A stretch of DNA of 64,000 nucleotides from a virus. The stretch is taken from IMG/VR virus record IMGVR_UViG_3300030044_000016, positions 1 through 64,000 of that record. One strand, written 5' to 3'. A program made the translations under genes and the position numbers. Under the pieces are notes generated by a model. It made no database searches and was not told the origin of the DNA. It saw only the letters and a program-made list of their open reading frames with translations. Position 1 is the first letter of the stretch, and every line of letters begins with the position of its first letter. Of this stretch, positions 23,991 to 32,591 are shown one piece after another.

Positions 23991-25471
23991 TGCCAAGCCC
24001 CCTCCTAAGCGACAAAGATGTAGGATCTCTCCTGGCCCCAGTCAATATGGGGTCATTTGTCGTTTCTCCGATGCAGGGGTCGAGACAGAGCTTTAGTGGC
24101 ATCCCTAAGATCGACAAGTCCAAGATGTGGGACTATGCAATGACTGAGGATAGTGACAAGAGACGCATCCTATCATTCTTGCTGGACAATAGAGCTGTCA
24201 ATTTCCGCCTGGAGAAGCCAGAGAAAGAGGGAGCTCCTATTAAGGCAAAAAGATTGCCAGATTCAGAATCTCAAGACTTTGGAGTGGGAGGAAACTCCAC
24301 AAAGGGAAGGGCACAGATACACAAAGCTGATTCAGGTAAGATTACCGGTACATTCCAGACTGGCAAGACCAATACAACTTTCGACATAGCCAAAGCTTCG
24401 GACAACGAAGAAGATTGGCACATTGTTCCTCGAAAGAACCCCGAGCACGATGTGGACACTTTTGTGAGTTCTATTATGGACACACACAAGAAAAAGGCGT
24501 TTGACCTAACATCAATACAGGGATTGGCTAATCAAGAGAGTCAGAATCTTGGCTCAAACCTACAGGGTAGCAACATCCCTACAGTAGCTTCTGGATATGA
24601 AGATAAGTTAAAGTCTATTGTGCCGGCCCCAGAGAAGCTCCTATACCCACTTGGTGGGACTGATGACAACGGGAGTATGTTGAAGTCAGTTGGAATTGCT
24701 GGAGGTATTGGGGCTGGGGTGATGGGGCTGAGGAATATCATCCAGAGGCTCTTTGGACAGAATCACAACGCTCTTGCTAGCGACATGTTCCTTGGTGGTG
24801 CTGGTGGTGCTGGCATCTCAGGTTTGTATCATGCTCTTGGGAATACATCTGGATTGTCTCCACAAGACAGGAAGATCTATGCTAATGGATGGAAACCTGG
24901 GGTTATGCCCCAGATCCCATCCTCTTATTCTAAGTATCCAACGACACTAGACGTTGTCAATGCTGCTCCTACTCCAGACAAGATAGGTTCTGACGAGGAG
25001 GAATTAACCAAGTCTGCCATCATCAGGAAAGAGGATGGCAAGTGGAAGTTGTACACAAAGGATGGGAAGAGAGTTCTTGGAACCCATGCAGATGCTCACG
25101 GAGCGTATGCACAAGAGTCTGCTATCGAGCACAGCTTGAAAGAGAAGATGGAGAAGGAGGCAAACCAGACCGTTGATCTAATTTCACTTCAGGGAATTCT
25201 TGGTGCTGACCCGAGTCTTACTCCTGGGGACAGGAACATTCTGCTTCAGCAAGCCCGTACAGCAATGAACTCTTCTGGTGGACAGACATCTGTCAGTAGG
25301 ATTGAAAATCTTGGCCTAGGAATGCTTTCTGGATATGTTCTGTCTAAGTGTATGGGATTTGGTGGAGCTGGAACAATTGCTTCTATGGCTATTGGTGGTG
25401 CACTAGGCAGCAGCATGGGGAACAATAACTCTGGACCTATCTGGAACAATGATGGGTATATGACCTATTGA
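23990..25471 (+). CDS. Virion-type protein with glycine-zipper segments, 493 aa
   Basis: ATG 23990 overlaps the previous stop. The N-terminal ~190 residues are hydrophilic. Hydrophobic Gly/Ala-rich segments follow at ~228-245 (SVGIAGGIGAGVMGL), ~262-280 (FLGGAGGAGISGLYHAL) and ~443-475 (LGLGMLSGYVL, TIASMAIGGALGSSMG). A DGKWKLYTKDGKRVLGTH segment (~350) looks like a small beta motif. No enzyme motif. Probably structural or ejected. Confidence 0.65.
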   Translation: MPSPLLSDKDVGSLLAPVNMGSFVVSPMQGSRQSFSGIPKIDKSKMWDYAMTEDSDKRRILSFLLDNRAVNFRLEKPEKEGAPIKAKRLPDSESQDFGVGGNSTKGRAQIHKADSGKITGTFQTGKTNTTFDIAKASDNEEDWHIVPRKNPEHDVDTFVSSIMDTHKKKAFDLTSIQGLANQESQNLGSNLQGSNIPTVASGYEDKLKSIVPAPEKLLYPLGGTDDNGSMLKSVGIAGGIGAGVMGLRNIIQRLFGQNHNALASDMFLGGAGGAGISGLYHALGNTSGLSPQDRKIYANGWKPGVMPQIPSSYSKYPTTLDVVNAAPTPDKIGSDEEELTKSAIIRKEDGKWKLYTKDGKRVLGTHADAHGAYAQESAIEHSLKEKMEKEANQTVDLISLQGILGADPSLTPGDRNILLQQARTAMNSSGGQTSVSRIENLGLGMLSGYVLSKCMGFGGAGTIASMAIGGALGSSMGNNNSGPIWNNDGYMTY

Positions 25472-25501
25472 AACTTTTTAAAAACTAACTATAATCAAAC
25501 A

Positions 25502-25867
25502 ATGGACAAGATTGCAGAACTAATTATCAAAGGAGACGACACCGAACAAGCATTCCAGGCGGTTAAGCTTGGATTTTGTAAGGCTATGAGCGAGTTTGGA
25601 CTCTCTCCTAAAACAGCAGAGGGTTTTATTCAGGGTGGAGTGGACATCTCTAAAGAGCTGATGATGCTTGGCATCGCTAGTGGAGCTGGACTTGGAGTTG
25701 GTTCCGCTATGCTTCGTCACAAGATGGAACAGACAGCTGATGAGTCAGAGTCCCCTCAGATGAGAGCAACAAGAGCAAAAGTAGATACGTACAAAAAAAT
25801 GCTTGCAAACGCTCAGGATCAGCAGATATTCAATGGTAACCAGCAAGCCAGTGACGGCGCTGTGTAA
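25502..25867 (+). CDS. Small glycine-zipper protein with tag-like N-terminus, 121 aa
   Basis: Begins MDKIAELIIKGDDTEQAFQ, matching the [LIF]xE-containing tag pattern of neighbouring virion-type proteins. A single Gly/Ala-rich hydrophobic stretch (LMMLGIASGAGLGVGSAML, residues ~58-76) could span or insert in a membrane. The rest is charged and helical. An A/T-rich TATAAT string lies just upstream (~25488). Function unknown. Confidence 0.6.
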   Translation: MDKIAELIIKGDDTEQAFQAVKLGFCKAMSEFGLSPKTAEGFIQGGVDISKELMMLGIASGAGLGVGSAMLRHKMEQTADESESPQMRATRAKVDTYKKMLANAQDQQIFNGNQQASDGAV

Positions 25868-25878
25868 TCCACTGAACA

Positions 25879-26430
25879 ATGCCAAGAAAATCTACTAAGG
25901 CCGCTGCGGCCCCAAATCCAGCACTACCCCCAAAAGAGCCAGTCCCTAATCCACTGGATGATCTCGTCCCAGATGACGTGATGGAATCCTTGAGGGTTGT
26001 TATGGGGCACAAGCCAACATCTTTTGCCCAAGAGTTTACAGGTCAGGTAGACCCCAAAAACAAAGTATCCAAGGATCAGACATTTACTGGTGCTGGATTT
26101 GCTGGTGAGTCTGCTCAGCAAGAGTTTATTAAAAGGAAGGATCCTGTTGAGCAAAAGATAAAACTCACCAAGAACAAGATCTATGTATTTGATCTCACCA
26201 ACAAAGATGATCTAGATAGGTATGAGCAAATCATAGATAAGGCATTTGATCCAGAGTCTGGCATTAAGTTAGCAGAACCACTAAAGGACCCTACTGTCCA
26301 CATAGACGAAAAGGCCCCTCTTGGATATAGAGCCATTGTTGTGGTTAAAACCACTAAGCCTGTGGATTATGTGGTTAGGAAGGGTACTGGATATAATGTG
26401 GTCAAAAAAGCTTCCGAGACGCAGAAGTAA
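25879..26430 (+). CDS. Hypothetical protein, 183 aa
   Basis: A Lys/Ala/Pro-rich N-terminus (TKAAAAPNPALPPKEP) precedes a soluble alpha/beta domain containing KIYVFDLTNKDDLDRYEQII and GYRAIVVVKTTKPVDYVV. It lies within the portal-to-RNA-polymerase unit, 11 bases after the previous stop. Not recognised. Confidence 0.6.
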   Translation: MPRKSTKAAAAPNPALPPKEPVPNPLDDLVPDDVMESLRVVMGHKPTSFAQEFTGQVDPKNKVSKDQTFTGAGFAGESAQQEFIKRKDPVEQKIKLTKNKIYVFDLTNKDDLDRYEQIIDKAFDPESGIKLAEPLKDPTVHIDEKAPLGYRAIVVVKTTKPVDYVVRKGTGYNVVKKASETQK

Positions 26431-26469
26431 GTGATAGACTTGCTCTAGTAGTTTTCTTATACTGTAACC

Positions 26470-27504
26470 ATGAACAAACTTTCTGCTGACACTATAGTCC
26501 CTGGCTTGACGCTGGATCTCATCAAGGATCGACTTATGCGATTTGGACCTCCAGCCTTTGCAACTGGAGCTGGTCTTGCAGCTGTGTCTCACTTGATGTC
26601 TCTTCATAGCAATGCCGTTGATCAGCAGGACGCTCAGAAGAAGGATAACACTCTGGTCATTCAGATCCCTCAGAAAACTGCCGGACCATCTTTTGGACAG
26701 TACGCATGGGATGCCCCTCTTGTCGTTGGTTCTGCTATGGCTGCTGGTGGTGCTGGATATGCAGTTATTGACTCTATCCTGAAGAAGTACCGACAGAAGC
26801 AGATGGATGATGAGCTTGGTTCGGTTAAGAAACAGTATGCTGGGTATCTTGGTCAGGAACTCGCTCCCAAGCAGGCTTCTGAATATCCGACACTTGATGG
26901 AATACTTTTGGCTGTAACTGAGCAGATTAAGGATGCTCCAGTTGAGCCTACTCGCAAGGAAGCTGCTCTCAACATTCTTAAAAAGACAGCAGTTAGCCAG
27001 CCTACTGCCGGCACGATGTTTGCCTCACTTTCTACTGTACCAGCTCTACTGGCTGCAGTTGCTGCCCATCAATACTACTACAGTCGCCAGAAGGACGTTG
27101 ATCGCGCCATTGAGGACGAAGAGGCTAAAAAGATGCAGAAGACTCCACAGTATGTTAAGATTGTGTCTGCACCTCAACAGCCCGACCAGCTCTCAGACCC
27201 GAATCAACCAAAGATGGCTGGAGAAGAGGGTGGAATCCTTGAGGGGGCTATCGCCGCCTCTCTTATGGGTAAGGGGCACAAACCCGAACCCGCTGTGGGA
27301 GCAGACCCAACTGAAACAAATCCCCACAAGCGCCCAATCTTCTCGGATAGAGATGTGACTGAGATTAGCCCACAGACTACTGTTCTGCAGACTAATGGTG
27401 GAGATGTCCAACTTGACGCACTTGATCCCCAAGCCCTTGCTGCTCTCGAGAAGCACAAAGAACAAATCCTCAAGAGCTTTGCTCTCGGAGCAAATACACA
27501 ATAG
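26470..27504 (+). CDS. Virion-type protein with two or three hydrophobic segments, 344 aa
   Basis: Likely membrane-active segments are at ~34-50 (AFATGAGLAAVSHLM), ~82-100 (PLVVGSAMAAGGAGYAVI) and ~181-198 (FASLSTVPALLAAVAAHQYYY); the remainder is charged and helical. Start ATG 26470 follows a TTGCTC...TATACT string that might be a weak promoter. Its stop overlaps the GTG start of the beta-N RNA-polymerase gene (TAGTG), tying the two into one translational unit. Confidence 0.65.
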   Translation: MNKLSADTIVPGLTLDLIKDRLMRFGPPAFATGAGLAAVSHLMSLHSNAVDQQDAQKKDNTLVIQIPQKTAGPSFGQYAWDAPLVVGSAMAAGGAGYAVIDSILKKYRQKQMDDELGSVKKQYAGYLGQELAPKQASEYPTLDGILLAVTEQIKDAPVEPTRKEAALNILKKTAVSQPTAGTMFASLSTVPALLAAVAAHQYYYSRQKDVDRAIEDEEAKKMQKTPQYVKIVSAPQQPDQLSDPNQPKMAGEEGGILEGAIAASLMGKGHKPEPAVGADPTETNPHKRPIFSDRDVTEISPQTTVLQTNGGDVQLDALDPQALAALEKHKEQILKSFALGANTQ

Positions 27505-28934
27505 TGGACATCCCATCCCCCAAAGGAGTTACCCTCCGTGGGTTTGACGATCCAGAGGGGCTGAGGCAGGACATTCTGGACAGGACTCTTGGTGCCTATC
27601 AGGCTAAGTTCCCCATGGAGAATGAAAAGGTTGTTATTAGTGCCAAGGATCTGCACTACGACCAGAAGAAGCCATATGGTGTGCACGACGAAAAGAAAGC
27701 ACTCCTAACAGGAGGTAAGCTATCTGTACCCATTAGTGGGACAATTACTTTGCACGACAAGCTAACCGGTCAGAAGCTTGATGAATTTAAGGGGGTGGTT
27801 TCTAGGGTGCCCTGGATGACCCACAGGGGGACTTTTATCAACGGGGGTAGTGAGTACAGCCTTGTGGCTGGACAACAACGCCTGAAGCCAGGTATCTACG
27901 CTAGGCGCAAAGACAGTGGCGAAATAGAAAGTCACATAAATACAATTAGCGGCACGGGCCAAGGAATGCGACTTTTTATGGAGCCAGATACTGGTGTTTA
28001 TAGAGTCATGATCGGTAAAAGCCGCATTAAGCTATATCCAGTCCTTAAGGGAATGGGTATGGATGATGGGGAGATTATGAAGTATTGGGGTCCACAACTT
28101 TTGGACGCCAATAAGAGCCATGATGACGACAAGTCATTTGGCAAATTCTATGATAAACTCATGGGCCGAAAGGCAACGCCTGGCGCAGACGACAAGCAAA
28201 AAAAGAAAGAGCTCCTCGAAGAGCTTGGCAGAGGTGAGGTTGATCCTGAGGTTACTCAAAGGACGCTTGGCGTCGCTGATAAGAACCTTAGTCCTAGGTT
28301 GATTCTTAGGGCTAGCCAGAAGCTGCTCAACATCAATAAGGGGCTTGAGGAGGAGGATGACCGTGATAGCATGGCCAACAAGAACTTCATGGGCCCAGAG
28401 GATCTCTTTGAAGAAAGGGTTAAGAAGGATGCCGGCCAACTAGCAAGGACACTTCTGCATCGCTCTACTTACAATAGGACATTGAAGGGAATTCGTCCTG
28501 GATACTTTACTCCGCAACTAGATGGATTAATTGTCGGCAATAGCTTGAGCAACCACATCTCTGGGATTAATCCTATGGAGATCTACGACTACCAGAAGAG
28601 AGTTGTGCAGACAGGTGAGGGAGCTATTACTTCAATGGATGCGGTGCCGATGTCCAGTAGGGCAGTGTCCCCATCTCAAGCAATGGTGCTGGATCCTATT
28701 AGATCCTCTGAGTCCAAGAACATTGGTGTCGATCAGCGCTACTCCTCAGTAGCTAAAAAAGGAAGTGATGGAAACATCTACTTCCCAGTAATGAACAAGC
28801 GCACTGGAAAGCCTGAGTACATCAATGCTATCCAGATGAGCCAGTCGGTTGTTGCATTCCCTAGGGGCAATAAGATCCCTGAGCACAATGCTATCCCTGC
28901 TCCTGTTGGTGCAGCGTCGCTCCTAAAGGTATAG
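27504..28934 (+). CDS. RNA polymerase beta subunit, N-terminal part (split gene), 476 aa
   Basis: GTG start overlapping the upstream TAG. Residues ~100-160 (GTFINGGSEYSLVAGQQRLKPG, IYARRKDSGE, INTISGTGQGMRL) correspond to the beta segment around [20 protein letters not shown] in bacteria. Residues ~345-430 (LSNHISGINPMEI..KRRV-like region, SSRAVSPSQAMVLDPI, SSESKNIGVDQRYSS) align with bacterial beta LSQFMDQNNPLSEITHKRR through HYGRVCPIETPEGPNIGLI. The gene stops roughly at E. coli beta residue 620; the rest of beta is in the fusion at 39795. A hairpin (28957-28973) follows, without a good T run. Two beta pieces must assemble with the other products. Weak conservation is typical of phage multisubunit polymerases. 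Confidence 0.85.
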   Translation: MDIPSPKGVTLRGFDDPEGLRQDILDRTLGAYQAKFPMENEKVVISAKDLHYDQKKPYGVHDEKKALLTGGKLSVPISGTITLHDKLTGQKLDEFKGVVSRVPWMTHRGTFINGGSEYSLVAGQQRLKPGIYARRKDSGEIESHINTISGTGQGMRLFMEPDTGVYRVMIGKSRIKLYPVLKGMGMDDGEIMKYWGPQLLDANKSHDDDKSFGKFYDKLMGRKATPGADDKQKKKELLEELGRGEVDPEVTQRTLGVADKNLSPRLILRASQKLLNINKGLEEEDDRDSMANKNFMGPEDLFEERVKKDAGQLARTLLHRSTYNRTLKGIRPGYFTPQLDGLIVGNSLSNHISGINPMEIYDYQKRVVQTGEGAITSMDAVPMSSRAVSPSQAMVLDPIRSSESKNIGVDQRYSSVAKKGSDGNIYFPVMNKRTGKPEYINAIQMSQSVVAFPRGNKIPEHNAIPAPVGAASLLKV

Positions 28935-29004
28935 TCCTTTAGTGTTTTCTTTAGATACTAGCTGTGCGCTAGTGTGCATTTATGGGTGGGTCAAAAGAGG
29001 GCTT

Positions 29005-29025
29005 GTTTTCGCCATAATGTAATGG
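29005..29025 (+). promoter_or_regulatory. Putative promoter, CATAAT-type motif
   Basis: TTTTCGCCATAATGTAATGG lies 46 bases upstream of the first NPEK-repeat gene in the 136-bp gap after beta-N. The same core, [CG]CATAATRTWATG, occurs upstream of genes at 37468 and 52669, and a weaker form lies upstream of 39439. No consistent -35 is seen. A short GGAT/ATCC hairpin follows. Confidence 0.45.
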
Positions 29026-29070
29026 AATGGATTCTTTATCCATCCGTAAAATTCAACCAACGGAGGTAAC

Positions 29071-29490
29071 ATGAAAAAAGTTCTTACTGAGGAAGAACGT
29101 AAGGAGAGGAGAAGAGAGAGTTATAGGAGATACTACCACAAAGGGGTGGCTGAAAATCCCGAGAAATTTTTAGAGAGGAGAAGGGAGATAGGGAGAGAGA
29201 CCTACTACAGGCTTAAGGCTAAAAACCCTGAGAAGCTTTTGAAGCAAGCTCGAGAGTCCCAAAGGAGATACTCCGACAAGCTTAGGGCTGAAAATCCTGA
29301 GAGGTTTCGGGAAATGCTAAAAATAAACTCAGTCAAATGGAGAGCCCAAAACCCTGAGAAGTCCCGTGAGCATCAAATAGCTTTTAATGCCAAGGCTAGA
29401 GCTAAAAAACACTCAGCTCTTTGTGTCAAAGTATTCTTCCAATCATCTCTATTAGTGTCAGGAAACATTCAACCAACGGAGGTAACATGA
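29071..29490 (+). CDS. Basic NPEK-repeat protein, copy 1, 139 aa
   Basis: A strong ribosome site (ACGGAGGTAAC) precedes ATG 29071. The protein consists of four imperfect ~19-23-aa basic repeats of the type [KA]xNPE[KR]xxExxRE..RRYxxKLK, ending in ARAKKHSALCVKVFFQSS. It is very Arg/Lys/Glu-rich and helical, and probably binds nucleic acid. Similar NPEK repeats accompany some phage HNH/homing-type proteins, but no nuclease motif is present. It is followed immediately by a close paralogue. Confidence 0.7.
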   Translation: MKKVLTEEERKERRRESYRRYYHKGVAENPEKFLERRREIGRETYYRLKAKNPEKLLKQARESQRRYSDKLRAENPERFREMLKINSVKWRAQNPEKSREHQIAFNAKARAKKHSALCVKVFFQSSLLVSGNIQPTEVT

Positions 29491-29990
29491 GAAAAGTTTT
29501 TACTGAGGAAGAGCGTAAGGAGAGGAAAAGTGAGAACTCCAGGAAACGCTACTACAAACTTAAGTCTGAAAATCCCGAGAAATTTCGGGAGATGATCCAG
29601 ATGGCTCGAGTACATTACGAAAAAAGTAAAGCTAGAGATCCTGAGAAGTTCTTAGAGAGGAGAAGGGAGGCATATAGAAGGTGGTGGAAAAAAAAGAAAG
29701 CTGAAAATCCTGAGAAGCTTCGGAAGGAGCGTCGAGAGAGACGAAGGAGATACTGCGACAAGCTTAAGGCTGAAAATCCTGAGAGGTTTCGGGAAATGCA
29801 AAAAATGCACTCAATCAAATGGAGAGCCCAAAACCCTGAGAGGGCTCGGGAGCATCAAATAGCTTTAAATGCCAAGGCTAGAGCTAAAAAACACTCAGAG
29901 CTATGCGTCAAAGTATTCTTTCAGTCCAGCGCATTAGTGTCAGAAAACAACCCGCCAGAAATGGCACAACCAAACAACCGAAATGAATGA
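29487..29990 (+). CDS. Basic NPEK-repeat protein, copy 2, 167 aa
   Basis: Starts at ATG 29487 (MRKVFTEEERKER), overlapping the stop of copy 1, and preceded by the same ATTCAACCAACGGAGGTAAC leader as copy 1. It has five repeats against four, otherwise the same plan and the same C-terminus (KKHSELCVKVFFQSS). This is a direct tandem duplication including the ribosome site. Function unknown, nucleic-acid binding likely. Confidence 0.7.
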   Translation: MRKVFTEEERKERKSENSRKRYYKLKSENPEKFREMIQMARVHYEKSKARDPEKFLERRREAYRRWWKKKKAENPEKLRKERRERRRRYCDKLKAENPERFREMQKMHSIKWRAQNPERAREHQIALNAKARAKKHSELCVKVFFQSSALVSENNPPEMAQPNNRNE

Positions 29991-30603
29991 AGTAGTAGAA
30001 GTAGCAGAAACAATGGATGAGGCTCGGCAAAAAGCCATCACACAGTTTAGGCAATTACTGTCCCAAGCTGTTAGAAATCTTGCAGAGGCAGGAAACGTCT
30101 GTGTCCATATGATGGACAATCTTGGGATGAGCGCACAGGAAGTTGCTGAACAGTCTGGTGGAGGTAAGGATGTAATCATCCAGCTCGAGAGGATTGGACG
30201 CAAGCAGCTCAACCCAATCCTATTGACGGTGAACTACCCAGCCTGTTCATACATGACTCGCATTGCGAAGAGTGATCAGGACCGATTGCTGAGTGGTCCA
30301 CTTGAGGTATTAATCGTCGGCAAAAACGATGAAGTATCTATCCTGCAGATTGACGCAGAGAACCTTACGTTCGATCAGTGCCGCCAGGTATTTGATAGGA
30401 ATAAGGTCCGTGACATCCCTGCCCAAAGAGCTTGGATCGAAAGCCAAAAGGCAAAGGCCATTCGCAATGCAACTCCAGGGAATCCCTCTCCCTACAGTAT
30501 CGATGGCAAGTCTGTCATCATCCACTACGCATCAACTAGGTTAACACCAAAGCAGTTGGTAAGGATGCTTAATGAGATGGGTGTCAGTCTCAAGGAGGAG
30601 TAA
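29983..30603 (+). CDS. Hypothetical protein with possible helix-turn-helix, 206 aa
   Basis: Overlaps copy 2 by 8 bases. Residues ~47-75 (NLGMSAQEVAEQSGGGKDVIIQLERIG) have the spacing of a helix-turn-helix, and the C-terminus (RLTPKQLVRMLNEMGVSL) is another short helical pair. The middle is alpha/beta (PLEVLIVGKNDEVSILQI). A DNA-binding regulator is plausible but not proven. A hairpin repeat follows the gene. Confidence 0.55.
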   Translation: MNEVVEVAETMDEARQKAITQFRQLLSQAVRNLAEAGNVCVHMMDNLGMSAQEVAEQSGGGKDVIIQLERIGRKQLNPILLTVNYPACSYMTRIAKSDQDRLLSGPLEVLIVGKNDEVSILQIDAENLTFDQCRQVFDRNKVRDIPAQRAWIESQKAKAIRNATPGNPSPYSIDGKSVIIHYASTRLTPKQLVRMLNEMGVSLKEE

Positions 30604-30621
30604 TTAACTAAATACACACAG

Positions 30622-30666
30622 CCCCTCCGTATGGAGGGGCATTGTGGTTATTTTTAACAATCAACA
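30622..30666 (+). repeat. Hairpin leader repeat, copy 1 (45 bp)
   Basis: CCCCTCC-GTAT-GGAGGGG hairpin followed by CATTGTGGTTATTTTTAACAATCAACA. A copy differing at two positions is at 31489-31533. Each copy lies directly upstream of a gene leader, and the hairpin could act as terminator for the gene before it and as 5' leader for the gene after it. Confidence 0.8.
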
Positions 30667-30675
30667 AAAAGGAAA

Positions 30676-31431
30676 ATGAAAATGAACTTTACCGTGGTAC
30701 AAATAGAAAAGGCGCATGGTGTTGCGGACAACTGTCCACCTCCGTGGCAAGATCTAGAGGACAAACTTGAGCTGGATTTTTTAAAGATGTGCTTATGTAA
30801 GTTATCTAAGAATCAAGCCACGGTTTTGTCTATGGTGTATGGACTTGGAGAAATGCCGCCAATTCCTATCTCAGAGGTTTATAGGCATTGCGGGTTCCCC
30901 CACCGTACTGCACTAAGATATTTAAGGGAGGGCATTAGTTTTATAAAACAATTTTACAACAAAAAGTTTTACATAAATTCCCCAACTGGAATTGCAAATT
31001 TTAAAATTCAGCTAAAGGAGTTACAAAAAAGTCGTAAGAGTTTTTATGCAGAAAATCTTTATACTACTCGTGCTTTTAGGTTTTATCGTAGTGGATATAA
31101 AAAAGAAGTAGGGCTTTTTGCTATGATTAAGTTTTATTCGGGTACTGGGGAGCGATGGATAGCTTCAGCGCCTGGCAAGCATTGGTCGAGGGTGGTTGAT
31201 TTTATTATTGCTGGTGTCGGGGGGCGTCTGGTAATGAGGCACTTGGCTATTAATCTTAATGTTTTGGAGGGGAAGCTGGTTTACAGGATCTATTCTCCAT
31301 CTCGTGAGAGCTTTGCTGTTGATTTGAGGTTTGCCCCCCATACTGCCTATCTATTTGCTATGCAGCTGAAACAATTCTTAATATCAGAGGGACTATTTGT
31401 CGTGGAATGTGGTGTAAAAAAGGAGTCCTGA
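30676..31431 (+). CDS. Sigma-factor region-4-like protein, 251 aa
   Basis: Residues ~34-92 read LDFLKMCLCKLSKNQATVL, SMVYGLGE, PISEVYRHCGFPHRTALRYL, REGISFIKQFY. This follows the sigma70 region-4 plan (L..RE..VL.MRYGL....TLEEVG...GVTRERIRQIE..AL..L), with the HTH recognition helix at PHRTALRYL. No region 2 is visible, and the 150-residue C-terminal part is unrecognised. It could be a promoter-specificity subunit for the phage RNA polymerase or a regulator binding -35 DNA. GAAAATG start with an AAAAAGG ribosome site. The AT-rich coding sequence differs from its neighbours. Confidence 0.6.
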   Translation: MKMNFTVVQIEKAHGVADNCPPPWQDLEDKLELDFLKMCLCKLSKNQATVLSMVYGLGEMPPIPISEVYRHCGFPHRTALRYLREGISFIKQFYNKKFYINSPTGIANFKIQLKELQKSRKSFYAENLYTTRAFRFYRSGYKKEVGLFAMIKFYSGTGERWIASAPGKHWSRVVDFIIAGVGGRLVMRHLAINLNVLEGKLVYRIYSPSRESFAVDLRFAPHTAYLFAMQLKQFLISEGLFVVECGVKKES

Positions 31432-31488
31432 TAAAAATTAAAGGTAGGCACACAGAATAGATTCTTGTGTAATAGTCAATCATCACAT

Positions 31489-31533
31489 CCCCTCCGCATG
31501 GAGGGGCTTTGTGGTTATTTTTAACAATCAACA
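31489..31533 (+). repeat. Hairpin leader repeat, copy 2 (45 bp)
   Basis: Same element as 30622-30666 (CCCCTCC-GCAT-GGAGGGG then CTTTGTGGTTATTTTTAACAATCAACA), two substitutions. It sits in the 137-bp gap between the sigma-like gene and the next zinc-finger gene. Nothing else is seen in that gap. Confidence 0.8.
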
Positions 31534-31568
31534 GGAGAAAAATCAATTTGGTTAAAATTGAGTAATTT

Positions 31569-31901
31569 ATGAAAGGAGTCAAGGGCCTCGGCCCAACAAA
31601 TGGGGTAGTAGACAAGATCCTAAAGGAAATTGGACTACCACCCAAAGATGTCCCCATTGAGCTGATCGAATCTCTCGGACCTAAGTTCGAGAAGAAGAAG
31701 AAATGCCCAACTACGGGAAAAACAATGTATCCATCGGAAGGTGGGGCAAATGATAGTAAGAATCACTTACTAAGAACAAAGAAAGGAAATACATCAGCTC
31801 TGAGAGTGTACATGTGTGAGCATTGTTCACACTGGCACATATCGAGCTCCTTTCATACAAAGAAACTAAAAGAACAAGATGCAGCAGCGAGATCAAATTA
31901 G
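31569..31901 (+). CDS. Small zinc-finger-like protein, 110 aa
   Basis: Residues ~48-98 contain KKCPTTGKTMYPS and, later, VYMCEHCSHWHISS, a possible zinc site (CPxT...CEHCxxWH). The rest is basic and helical. Its end overlaps the next gene by 23 bases. Possibly nucleic-acid binding. Confidence 0.65.
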   Translation: MKGVKGLGPTNGVVDKILKEIGLPPKDVPIELIESLGPKFEKKKKCPTTGKTMYPSEGGANDSKNHLLRTKKGNTSALRVYMCEHCSHWHISSSFHTKKLKEQDAAARSN

Positions 31902-32361
31902 TTCAATAATCACAGTAATTCAAAATGCAATGATAATGTCTGTGGATGGCGGAGCGAAAGCGATGGCACACTGTATTATCCCAATTCATGTGTATCAGTC
32001 TAAGTACTTCAAGCAGCAGCTTAAGACTATACTCTCATTCCGTCTAGATGTACCAGTAAAGGCTAGAATAGGAAACTGGTTTTCTGATAGTGAAATGGGG
32101 CTTATGGATATTATTATCTATAAACATGACTGGGTGTTTGAATTGTTCAAAGACTGTTTTTACCGTATTGATCCATTCTCGACAGATTTAGATAAAGAAG
32201 AAAAGAACTGTGCTATGGCCCAGCAAGTGCTTGGGTTTTTGTTTGGGTATGCAGTAGACAAGATAACTCCTGTTTATTTAATCAGTACCCCTCCAATATC
32301 ATATTGTCGGTACACACCGGAATTCATAGAAGGGGTAGACCCTTTTGAAATAGCAGAATGA
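31879..32361 (+). CDS. Hypothetical protein, 160 aa
   Basis: Soluble, aromatic-rich alpha/beta protein (LKTILSFRLDVPVKARIGNWFS) with a His/Cys-poor core and no recognised domain. It overlaps both neighbours (23 bases before, 4 bases after), consistent with an accessory operon. Confidence 0.6.
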   Translation: MQQRDQISSIITVIQNAMIMSVDGGAKAMAHCIIPIHVYQSKYFKQQLKTILSFRLDVPVKARIGNWFSDSEMGLMDIIIYKHDWVFELFKDCFYRIDPFSTDLDKEEKNCAMAQQVLGFLFGYAVDKITPVYLISTPPISYCRYTPEFIEGVDPFEIAE

Positions 32362-32573
32362 AAATAAAAGACATCAAGAGTCAGTATCGTCGTGATTTTA
32401 CAGCAGTGTACATATGTCACTGCGGTTACGAGCAGGAAGGCGGTGGTTATGATGACCACCACTTCCACAGGCACGTCATTCCAAAGATGAAGTGCGAAAA
32501 GTGTGGCGAGATAGCTCCTCCAGAGGAGTACAGACCACTAGAACCCAAATACGCGGCAAATGCCGTTGTATAA
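32358..32573 (+). CDS. Small zinc-ribbon protein, 71 aa
   Basis: CHCGYEQEGGGYDDHHFHRHVIP followed by MKCEKCGEIAPP (cited in part) gives two CxC/CxxC knuckles with intervening His residues, a typical small phage zinc-ribbon. Starts at ATG 32358 overlapping the previous stop (ATGA). Role unknown, possibly nucleic-acid or protein binding. Confidence 0.65.
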   Translation: MKIKDIKSQYRRDFTAVYICHCGYEQEGGGYDDHHFHRHVIPKMKCEKCGEIAPPEEYRPLEPKYAANAVV

Positions 32574-32591
32574 CAACAAAGGAGAAAAACG

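Noticed and set aside
26933-27358. 141-aa overlapping frame
   Set aside because: Shadow of the 26470-27504 gene, with Leu/Arg-rich translation and no own start signal.
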